Source: Sphingomonadaceae bacterium (lineage in GTDB: Bacteria > Pseudomonadota > Alphaproteobacteria > Sphingomonadales > Sphingomonadaceae). From it: a stretch of 12,771 nt of DNA. A model generated the notes under the pieces. That model searched no databases. It was not told the DNA's origin and was given only the letters and a program-made list of their open reading frames with translations. Shown piece after piece: positions 6,680-12,771 of the stretch. Position 1 is the stretch's first letter. Every line of letters begins with the position of its first letter. A program made the position numbers and the translations under genes. The stretch spans positions 1-12,771 of the forward strand of contig JAFAZM010000173.1 in the NCBI GenBank assembly GCA_019239785.1. Direction: 5' to 3'.

Positions 6680-6705
6680 AACGACCTTTACCCCGATTCG
6701 GTTCA
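6680..6705 (-). promoter_or_regulatory. EcfG-type (general stress) promoter of the DUF3309 gene
   Basis: On the minus strand TGAAC (6705-6701) and CGTT (6683-6680) are 17 bases apart. The alphaproteobacterial EcfG consensus is GGAAC, 16-17 bases, then CGTT, so this differs at one -35 base. Transcription would begin roughly 25 bases before the ATG. No second copy reads toward the ATP-grasp gene. Confidence 0.6.
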
Positions 6706-6757
6706 ACTCTTCCGGCCGGGCTTGGCAAGGCGCCCGCCCTCCGCCCATTGTCGGCGC

Positions 6758-8062
6758 ATGCGTTTCCTTGCCGTCACCGAGACTTGCGACCTGGCCGCGC
6801 TTTATCTGCGGCTGCAGGAGGGCGGCCACGAGGTGAAGCTCGAAGTGAGCTGGGAGAAGGCGCAGGGGACCTTGGCCGGCCTCGTGCCGCGGACTGAGGA
6901 CTGGCGCGCCGAGCTCGACTGGATCCGCGACGCCGGCCCGGACGGCATCATCCTGTTCGAGGCCGTCTCCGAAGGCTTCGGCGCGCTGCAGGACGAATTG
7001 CGCCGCGACGGCTTCAACGTGGTCGGCGGCAGCGCGGGCGGCGACCGGCTGGAGAATGACCGCGCCTTCGCGCAGCAGGCGCTCGCCGGGCTCGGCCTGC
7101 AGACCGCGAGAACCGAGCGCTTCACCGACGCGCGCGGCGCGGCCGACTATCTCGCCGGACGGCCGGGGCGCTACGTGCTCAAGTTCAGCGGCCACGGCTT
7201 CAACGCGAACGACAATTATGTCGGCCAGCGCGCCGACGGCAGCGACGTGCTCGCGATGCTGGAGGCGCGGCTGCGCGCCCGCGGCGGCAGGCCGACCGAG
7301 TTCGTGCTGATGGACCATGTCGAAGGCGTCGAGATGGGCGTCGGCGCCTACTTCAACGGCAGGGATTTTCTCGGCCCCGCCTGCCTCGACTGGGAGCATA
7401 AGCGCTTCTTCGCCGGCGACATGGGCGAGCTGACCGGCGAGATGGGCACCGTCGCCACCTTCGACCGCAGCCGCCGCTTCTTCGAACGCACGCTCGCCCC
7501 GATCGCGCCATTGCTGCGCGACGCCGGCCATGTCGGCTATATAAACCTCAACACGATCGTGAACGAGGCGGGGATCTGGCCGCTCGAATTCACCTGCCGC
7601 TTCGGCTGTCCGGGCTTCGCCGTGCTGAGCCCGCTGCAGCTGACGCCTTGGGCGGAGCTGCTGCGGATGATGGCCTCCGGCGAAGGCGAATCGTTCGCGG
7701 CCGCGCCGGGCTTCTCCGTCGGAATCGTCCTGACCACGCCGCCCTTCCCCTACACCCGCGACGAGGTGGACGAGCCGGTCGGCCTGCCGATCCTGCTTCC
7801 CGACCGGCTCGACGAGGAGGACCGGCGCAACCTCCATTTCGCCGAGATGGGGCTGACGGACGGCCGGCTCGTCACCAGCGGCCTCTACGGCTGGACGATG
7901 GTGGTCACCGGCACCGGGCCGACGATCGCGGAGGCGCAGGCGGCCGCCTATGCCCGCGCCGCGCCGATCCTGATCCCGAACCTGCGCTACCGGCGCGACA
8001 TTGGCGACCGCCTCGTCGCCGGCGATTGGTCACGCGTCGAGCAGATGGGGCTGCTTGGCTGA
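6758..8062 (+). CDS. Divergent PurD-like ATP-grasp protein of unknown substrate
   Basis: A 434-residue protein laid out like phosphoribosylamine-glycine ligase (PurD). It has an N-terminal Rossmann-like part (about 1-95), an ATP-grasp region (about 96-290) with Lys142 in YVLKFSGHGF and EFVLMDHVEGVEMGVGAYF at 181-199, and a C-terminal part. The PurD signature EFNxRFGDPE is degraded to EFTCRFGCPG at 277-286, so a metal-binding Asn and the GDPE residues are lost, though Glu277 and Arg281 remain. The N-terminus MRFLAVTETCD also lacks the usual GSGGREHAL of PurD. It is therefore probably not a purine-synthesis enzyme but a carboxylate-amine or similar ligase. The ATG at 6758 has no clear ribosome site; a TTG at 6722 is an in-frame alternative. 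The 3' end overlaps the SET gene by 33 bases, tail to tail. Confidence 0.85.
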   Translation: MRFLAVTETCDLAALYLRLQEGGHEVKLEVSWEKAQGTLAGLVPRTEDWRAELDWIRDAGPDGIILFEAVSEGFGALQDELRRDGFNVVGGSAGGDRLENDRAFAQQALAGLGLQTARTERFTDARGAADYLAGRPGRYVLKFSGHGFNANDNYVGQRADGSDVLAMLEARLRARGGRPTEFVLMDHVEGVEMGVGAYFNGRDFLGPACLDWEHKRFFAGDMGELTGEMGTVATFDRSRRFFERTLAPIAPLLRDAGHVGYINLNTIVNEAGIWPLEFTCRFGCPGFAVLSPLQLTPWAELLRMMASGEGESFAAAPGFSVGIVLTTPPFPYTRDEVDEPVGLPILLPDRLDEEDRRNLHFAEMGLTDGRLVTSGLYGWTMVVTGTGPTIAEAQAAAYARAAPILIPNLRYRRDIGDRLVAGDWSRVEQMGLLG

Positions 8063-8461
8063 AAGGCCGGGATGCTCGAAGGTCATGCCGTTCGAGCGCA
8101 TCGCATCGCAGATCGTCGTATAATCGGTGGTCAGCTCTATGCCGGCGGGGAGGTCGCGCGCGGCGACGTCGTCGCCGAAGCCCACTCCGTCGGAGATCGT
8201 GTTCGGCGTGTCGCTATGGTTGAAATGGCGGCCATTGTCGCCGCACAGCACCCAGAGCTGCAGCCCCTCGTGCCAGGTCGAATAGATGCGCAGGTAACGC
8301 TGCATCAGCGGCGGCAATGAGCCGAGCTCCGCCTGCGAATAGACCCGGTCGATCCGCGAATCGAAGCGCCAGATCAACTGGCCCTCCTTCACCGGCTCGA
8401 GCAGGAACACGCCGATGCCATGGATCGGGCTTTGCCTGAGCTCGGTCTCGATCATCATCAT
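8030..8461 (-). CDS. Small SET-domain protein (putative lysine methyltransferase)
   Basis: A 143-residue protein that is nearly all SET domain. HGIGVFLLEPVKEGQLIW at residues 14-31 is the opening motif, the cofactor-binding RHFNHSDTPNT is at 78-88 (canonical NHSCxPN), and AGIELTTDYT at 106-115 holds the catalytic-type Tyr114 (canonical GEELTYDY). Such proteins transfer methyl groups from S-adenosylmethionine to lysine side chains; bacterial targets are mostly unknown. The gene opens with three ATGs (8461, 8458, 8455). GGAGA lies ten bases before the first, so that one is used here. There is no post-SET cysteine cluster. Its last 33 bases overlap the ATP-grasp gene on the other strand. It is divergent from the glycosyltransferase-mutase fusion, with about 190 bases between. 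Confidence 0.85.
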   Translation of the reverse strand: MMMIETELRQSPIHGIGVFLLEPVKEGQLIWRFDSRIDRVYSQAELGSLPPLMQRYLRIYSTWHEGLQLWVLCGDNGRHFNHSDTPNTISDGVGFGDDVAARDLPAGIELTTDYTTICDAMRSNGMTFEHPGLSAKQPHLLDA

Positions 8462-8582
8462 AAAGCACAATTCTCCAACGCCGCGGCCGCCGGCCGCCCC
8501 GTTTTTCAATCATTTGACGGCCCACCGGTTCCGTGCGGGCGATCCGCGCTAATTTGGATCAACATCATTCTGGCGGCGTCGT

Positions 8583-8608
8583 GGAACCGGCGGCATTTCG
8601 GCGACGTT
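8583..8608 (+). promoter_or_regulatory. Perfect EcfG-type (general stress) promoter of the GT-mutase fusion
   Basis: GGAAC (8583-8587) and CGTT (8605-8608) are separated by exactly 17 bases, an exact match to the alphaproteobacterial general-stress sigma factor consensus. Transcription would start near 8616, leaving a leader of about 35 bases before the ATG at 8652. The rest of the 190-base gap between the SET gene and this gene shows no other clear promoter. Confidence 0.75.
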
Positions 8609-8651
8609 ATTGAATTACCTTACCTATTCAGGGATTTCCATCTTGCAGAAC

Positions 8652-10988
8652 ATGACCGACGCGTCCGCGCCGGAAGGGCGCTCGTTTGCCTTCTCGAATC
8701 GCCACACCCTCCTCTGCTTCTCTCATCTCAGATGGAATTTCGTGTTCCAGCGGCCCCAGCACCTGATGAGCCGCTTCGCGAAGGCGCAGCGCACCGTCTA
8801 TTGGGAGGAGCCCGAGCCGGCGCTCGCCGGCTGCGAGCCGGCGCTCGGCGTGCGCACCTGCGCCGAGACCGGCGTCGTCGTGGTGACGCCGTCCTTGCCC
8901 GAGGATCTGCCGGAGGAGTCGCGCGGCGCCACCCTGAAGGCGCTGCTCGATTCCTTCCTCGCCGGCGAGCAGGGGCCGTTCGTCCGCTGGTATTACACGC
9001 CGATGATGCTGCCCTTCACGCGGCACGTCGAGGCGTCCTGCATCGTCTACGACTGCATGGACGAGCTCGCCAATTTCCGCTTCGCGCCGCCCGAATTGCT
9101 GCCGCTCGAGCAGCAATTGCTCGACGATGCGGACGTCGTCTTCACCGGCGGCTACAGCCTCTACGAGGCGAAGCGCGGGCGGCACCACAATGTCCACGCC
9201 TTCCCCTCGAGCGTCGACCAGGCGCATTTCCGCCAGGCCCGCGGCGACATCGCGCTGCCGGCGGACCAGGCGGCGCTCGGCCGGCCCTGCTTTGGCTTCT
9301 ACGGCGTGATCGACGAACGGATGGACCTGGACCTGCTCGGCGCGCTCGCCGACGCCCATCCGGAATGGGCGATCGCGATGGTCGGCCCGGTGGTGAAGAT
9401 CGATCCGGCCGAGTTGCCGCAGCGGCCGAACCTCCATTATCTCGGCGGCCGCTCCTATGCGGAGCTGCCCGCCTATCTGGCCGGCTGGGACGTCGCCCTG
9501 ATGCCGTTCGCGATCAACGACTCCACCCGCTTCATCTCGCCGACCAAGACGCCCGAATATCTGTGCGGCGGCTGCCCGGTCGTCTCGACCCCGATCGCCG
9601 ACGTGATCCGCCATTATGGCGACCTGGAGGCGGTCGAGATCGCGGCCGGCGCCCAGGCCTTCATCGCGTCCTGCGAGCGGGCGCTGGCCCTCTCGCAGGG
9701 TCCGGGCGACTGGCTCGCCGACGCCGACGCCAAGCTGGCCCATCTCAGCTGGGACATCACCGCCGCCCGCATGGCGGGCCTGATCCGCGACGTGCTGAGC
9801 CCGGTCCAGGAGTCGCCGGCGATCATCGCCCGCACCAGGAAGCCCTATGACTATCTCGTCGTCGGCGCCGGCTTCGCCGGCGCGGTGATCGCCGAACGGC
9901 TTGCGAGCCAGGACGGCGCCCACGTCCTGGTCGTCGACAAGCGCGACCATATCGCCGGCAATGCCTATGACCGGCTCGACGATGCGGGCCTGCTGATCCA
10001 CCAATATGGGCCGCACATCTTCCACACCAATTCGGACGAGATCGTCCGCCATCTCTCCCAGTTCACCGCCTGGCGGCCCTACGAGCATCGCGTGCTCGCG
10101 CAGGTGCGCGGCCAGCTGGTGCCGATCCCGATCAACCGGACGACGCTGAACAGATTGTTCGGCCTCGACCTCTCGTCCGACGAGCAGGCCGCCGCCTATC
10201 TCGCGGCGCGCGCGGAGCCGGTCGGCGAGATCAGGACCTCCGAGGACGTCGTCGTCTCGGCGGTCGGCCGCGAGCTCTACGAGCTCTTCTTCCAGGGCTA
10301 TACGCGCAAGCAATGGGGGATCGACCCGAGCGGGCTCGACAAATCGGTCACCGCGCGGATCCCGACCCGCACCAACACCGACGACCGCTATTTCGGCGAC
10401 AAGCACCAGATCATGCCGGCCCAGGGCTATACGGCGATGTTCAACCGGATGCTCGACCACCCGCTGATCGACGTGCTGCTCAGCACCGACTTTGCCGAGA
10501 TCGCCGACGAGGTCGAGGCCGGCCATGTCGTCTATACCGGGCCGATCGACGAATATTTCGGCCATTGCTACGGCAGGCTGCCCTATCGGAGCCTGCGCTT
10601 CGACCATCGCACGCTGGAGACCGAGCAGCACCAGCCGGTCGCCGTGGTCAACTATCCCGACCCGTCGGTGCCCTACACGCGCGTCACCGAATACAAGCAT
10701 CTGACCGGGCAGCGGAACCGGCGTACCAGCATCACCTACGAATATTCGAGCGACGAGGGCGATCCTTATTATCCGATCCCGCGGGCGGAGAATCAGGCCC
10801 TGTTCAAGCGCTACGAGGCGCTCGCGCTCGGCCGCGACGACGTCACCTTCGTCGGCCGGCTCGGCACCTACCGCTATTACAATATGGACCAGGTGGTCGG
10901 CCAGGCGCTCGCCGCCCACCGCAAGCTCAGCCAGCGGCGGGCGCTTGCCGGCGGCCGGGGGCAGATCCTGATCCAGGCGGCGGAGTAA
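8652..10988 (+). CDS. Fusion protein: glycosyltransferase plus UDP-galactopyranose mutase
   Basis: A 778-residue two-domain protein. Residues 1 to about 395 form a GT4/GT1-type (GT-B fold) glycosyltransferase: WNFVFQRPQHLMSRF near 28-42, YGVIDERMDLDLL near 216-228, and the donor-binding TPEYLCGGCPVVSTP with Glu302. Residues 398-778 form a complete flavin-dependent UDP-galactopyranose mutase (Glf): GAGFAG at 405-410 for FAD, then YTRKQWG near 550, RIPTRTNTDDRYFGDKHQ near 573-590, YTGPIDEYFG near 628 and YPDPSVPYTRVTEYKH further on. The mutase makes UDP-galactofuranose, which the attached transferase could use directly; that coupling is inference. The ATG at 8652 has no strong ribosome site. 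A TTG at 8643 has AGGGA eight bases upstream and may be the true start, adding three residues. A perfect EcfG promoter precedes the gene. Confidence 0.92.
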   Translation: MTDASAPEGRSFAFSNRHTLLCFSHLRWNFVFQRPQHLMSRFAKAQRTVYWEEPEPALAGCEPALGVRTCAETGVVVVTPSLPEDLPEESRGATLKALLDSFLAGEQGPFVRWYYTPMMLPFTRHVEASCIVYDCMDELANFRFAPPELLPLEQQLLDDADVVFTGGYSLYEAKRGRHHNVHAFPSSVDQAHFRQARGDIALPADQAALGRPCFGFYGVIDERMDLDLLGALADAHPEWAIAMVGPVVKIDPAELPQRPNLHYLGGRSYAELPAYLAGWDVALMPFAINDSTRFISPTKTPEYLCGGCPVVSTPIADVIRHYGDLEAVEIAAGAQAFIASCERALALSQGPGDWLADADAKLAHLSWDITAARMAGLIRDVLSPVQESPAIIARTRKPYDYLVVGAGFAGAVIAERLASQDGAHVLVVDKRDHIAGNAYDRLDDAGLLIHQYGPHIFHTNSDEIVRHLSQFTAWRPYEHRVLAQVRGQLVPIPINRTTLNRLFGLDLSSDEQAAAYLAARAEPVGEIRTSEDVVVSAVGRELYELFFQGYTRKQWGIDPSGLDKSVTARIPTRTNTDDRYFGDKHQIMPAQGYTAMFNRMLDHPLIDVLLSTDFAEIADEVEAGHVVYTGPIDEYFGHCYGRLPYRSLRFDHRTLETEQHQPVAVVNYPDPSVPYTRVTEYKHLTGQRNRRTSITYEYSSDEGDPYYPIPRAENQALFKRYEALALGRDDVTFVGRLGTYRYYNMDQVVGQALAAHRKLSQRRALAGGRGQILIQAAE

Positions 10989-11040
10989 ACTCCGCGGCGC
11001 GGACGGTATCGACGTTCAAAGGTCGAGATCCCCTCTTTCC

Positions 11041-11061
11041 CCTCTCCCCCTTGGGGAGAGG
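11041..11061. terminator. Hairpin between convergent fusion genes, possible bidirectional terminator
   Basis: CCTCTCCCC and GGGGAGAGG form a perfect nine-base stem around CTT, in the 100-base gap where the two fusion genes converge. No T tract follows on either strand, so it is either a non-canonical terminator or another dispersed intergenic palindrome, related in style to the repeat at 2744-2837. Confidence 0.5.
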
Positions 11062-11088
11062 GCTTCGCCGCACCAACGTCGCTACAGC

Positions 11089-12771
11089 CTAGACCAGCTC
11101 GGCTTCCGCCTGGACCGGCTCGACCGGGCTCGCTTCCTCTTCCGCTGCGATGTCCGCGCCATCGGGTGAGACCGTTCGCGCTCCTCCAGCCCCGACATCG
11201 TCCAGATAGGACGCGATCGCCTGGTCCAGCGGGCGCAGCAGCATGCCGCGCTCGCTGACCAGGGCGGTGTTGCGGAGCGGACGCATCTCGCGCGCGAAGA
11301 TGAGGCTGGCGTCGAGCCCGGCGCCCTCGGCGATCGTCCGGGCGAAGTCGAACCAGCTGAGCGCGCCCCGGTTGGCGAGGTGCCAGATGCCGGTCTCCCC
11401 GTCGATCAGCAGGTCGAGCACCGCATGGCAGAGGTCGGGCACGAAGGTCGGGCTGACGATCTCCGTCGCGGAGGCGCTGACCGGCTCGCCCCGGCGCAGC
11501 GCCTCCAGCACCGCCCAGGCGAAATTGTAGCGGTCCCAAGGGCCGAAGAAGGCGGCGGTGCGGACGATCAGCGCCTCGCCCCCGGCCGCCCCCGTCAGCC
11601 GCTCGGCGGAAAGCTTGGAATGACCGTAGACGCAGGCCGGGCCCGGCCGGTCGGACTCGCCATAGGGCCGGCCGTGGAGGCCGTCGAAGACCAGGTCCGA
11701 GGAGAAGGTGACGAACGGGAGGCCGTGCGCCGCCGCGGCGCGGGCGAGCCGCCCGGCGCCGGTCGCATTGGCGGCCATGCAGGCCTCGGGCTCGCGCTCG
11801 GCATCGGCGGTGCGGACATAGCCCGCCGCATTGACGACCGCCCAGGGCCGCACCCGTGCGATCGCCTCGGCGATCGAGCGCTCGTCGCCGAGGTCCAGCT
11901 CGGCGCGGCCGGTCAACCGCGCGGGCAGGCCGCGATGATTGGCGATGCGCGCCAGCGCCCCGCCGAGCGTGCCGGTCGCGCCGGTGATCAGCAGCGGCCG
12001 ACCCTCCTTTGCGGGCGACGTCCGCTGCGCGCACCAGCCATAGCTGTGGCCGCGGCGGCGCCACCAGCCCGGCGTGCTCAGCACCGGATGGTCGAACGGC
12101 TTGCCGCGCGCATAGGCGGCGGCCGCCTTGGCGAGCGCGGTCGGGCGCGGCGCCGGCGCCCTTATGTCGAACGCGCCGGGATCGTAGGCGCCCTCCTCGC
12201 GGGTGATCAGGGAGCGCCAGTCGACATTGCCGAACAGGGCCCAGAGCGTCAGCGCGCGCAGCTCCACGCCCTCGGCGCGGAGCGCCCGCGCCGTCTCCCA
12301 GGCGTCGGCGAACCAGCGCAATTGCTCCTCGCGCGTGCAGCCGTGATGGACCTCGGTCACCGCGAGCGGGATTTGGTAGCGCACCCAGGCCTCGCGCAGC
12401 CTTGGGCCGAGGCCGACCTCCCGGCCGAGCCGCGGCACCCGCACCGCCTCCGCATCGACATAGCGGTCGCGGCCGTTCCCGCCGGGGGCCAGCTCCGGAT
12501 AGAGGCCGAGGCGATGATCGAGGAAGCGGTCGCTGGTCAGATAATGGTTGATGCCGATCAGATCCGGCGCCGCGGCGCCGTCCGCGAACGCCGCCAGCTC
12601 CGCCTCGCCGATGCCGGCATCGACCAGGAAGTGGTACAGCTCGTGGCCGGGCACGACCCGGCCCGCGAGCAGGTCGAGGCTCAGCCAGCGCCGCGCATTC
12701 TCATGCCTGGCCTGGTAGGCGAGCGGCCGCGTCGAGAAGACCCGGCCGAGATCCTCGGTCTGCACCAGCTC
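11089..12771 (-). CDS. Fusion protein: GH1-type glycosidase plus RmlD-like sugar-nucleotide reductase, N-terminus cut by window edge
   Basis: There are 560 residues in the window and the frame stays open to the right edge, so the start lies beyond it. The first part, to about base 12010, is the C-terminal half of a glycoside hydrolase family 1-like barrel: QTEDLGRVFSTRPLAYQ, LIGINHYLTSDRF, and the nucleophile-type glutamate in AVTEVHHG (codon 12354-12352). The acid/base NEP motif would be off the edge. The second part, from about 12000, is an RmlD/extended-SDR domain: TGATGTLGG (11985-11959) binds NAD(P)H, VVNAAGYVRTADAE follows, and YGHSK (Tyr codon 11628-11626) is the catalytic pair. Such reductases make dTDP-L-rhamnose or related deoxysugar nucleotides. 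An acidic Ala/Glu-rich tail ends the protein. The gene is convergent with the GT-mutase fusion, suggesting one glycan pathway. Confidence 0.88.
   Translation of the reverse strand, partial: ELVQTEDLGRVFSTRPLAYQARHENARRWLSLDLLAGRVVPGHELYHFLVDAGIGEAELAAFADGAAAPDLIGINHYLTSDRFLDHRLGLYPELAPGGNGRDRYVDAEAVRVPRLGREVGLGPRLREAWVRYQIPLAVTEVHHGCTREEQLRWFADAWETARALRAEGVELRALTLWALFGNVDWRSLITREEGAYDPGAFDIRAPAPRPTALAKAAAAYARGKPFDHPVLSTPGWWRRRGHSYGWCAQRTSPAKEGRPLLITGATGTLGGALARIANHRGLPARLTGRAELDLGDERSIAEAIARVRPWAVVNAAGYVRTADAEREPEACMAANATGAGRLARAAAAHGLPFVTFSSDLVFDGLHGRPYGESDRPGPACVYGHSKLSAERLTGAAGGEALIVRTAAFFGPWDRYNFAWAVLEALRRGEPVSASATEIVSPTFVPDLCHAVLDLLIDGETGIWHLANRGALSWFDFARTIAEGAGLDASLIFAREMRPLRNTALVSERGMLLRPLDQAIASYLDDVGAGGARTVSPDGADIAAEEEASPVEPVQAEAELV

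Noticed and set aside
8507..8532. Second EcfG promoter, reading toward the SET gene from GGAACC at 8532-8527
   Set aside because: No CGTT-like -10 box occurs 15-19 bases downstream on that strand.
8628..10919. Very long open frame on the minus strand opposite the GT-mutase fusion
   Set aside because: It is a high-GC shadow: its translation is repetitive, rich in Arg, Asp and Gly, and resembles no family, while the plus strand encodes two recognisable enzymes.
12763..12765. GTG at 12765 as the start of the GH1-RmlD gene
   Set aside because: The frame stays open to the edge and the preceding codons (Glu, Leu) continue the GH1 sequence, so this is an internal valine.

Overview
The window comes from a high-GC alphaproteobacterium, most likely of the Sphingomonadales. 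This rests on the strong G/C third-position bias, short hairpin repeats of the ATTCCGGC-GAAA-GCCGGAAT and TCCCGGA-TCAGG-TCCGGGA types, a DUF3309 membrane peptide, and GGAAC-N17-CGTT stress promoters of the EcfG class. The assignment is inference from gene content and codon style; Caulobacterales or a related order cannot be excluded. No rRNA, tRNA, CRISPR array, transposase or integrase was seen.

Bases 1-6433 form a uronate-catabolism locus. On the minus strand kduI and kduD encode consecutive enzymes that turn 5-keto-4-deoxyuronate, released from pectin-like or other uronic-acid polymers, into 2-keto-3-deoxygluconate. Overlapping the end of kduD is a Tat-exported type-B carboxylesterase that runs off the left edge. 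A LacI-family regulator gene follows kduI's promoter, also on the minus strand. Divergent from it on the plus strand are an MhpD-like FAH-fold hydratase and an ExuT-like MFS transporter with an unusual C-terminal extension. Three copies of a 15-16 bp operator (TGACACCGGTKWCCR) lie before kduI, the regulator and the hydratase. Each sits in the 17-bp spacer of a candidate -35/-10 promoter, so one repressor plausibly controls all three units.

Bases 6434-8462 hold three small or ill-defined genes: a 50-residue DUF3309 membrane peptide behind a near-consensus EcfG promoter, a divergent PurD-like ATP-grasp protein whose family signature is degraded, and a small SET-domain protein that overlaps it tail to tail.

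Bases 8463-12771 hold two convergent fusion genes of sugar metabolism. On the plus strand a glycosyltransferase is fused to UDP-galactopyranose mutase, with a perfect EcfG-type promoter in front. On the minus strand a GH1-type glycosidase domain is fused to an RmlD-like sugar-nucleotide reductase and is cut by the right edge. Together they suggest a stress-induced surface glycan, perhaps containing galactofuranose and a deoxysugar; that link is inference.
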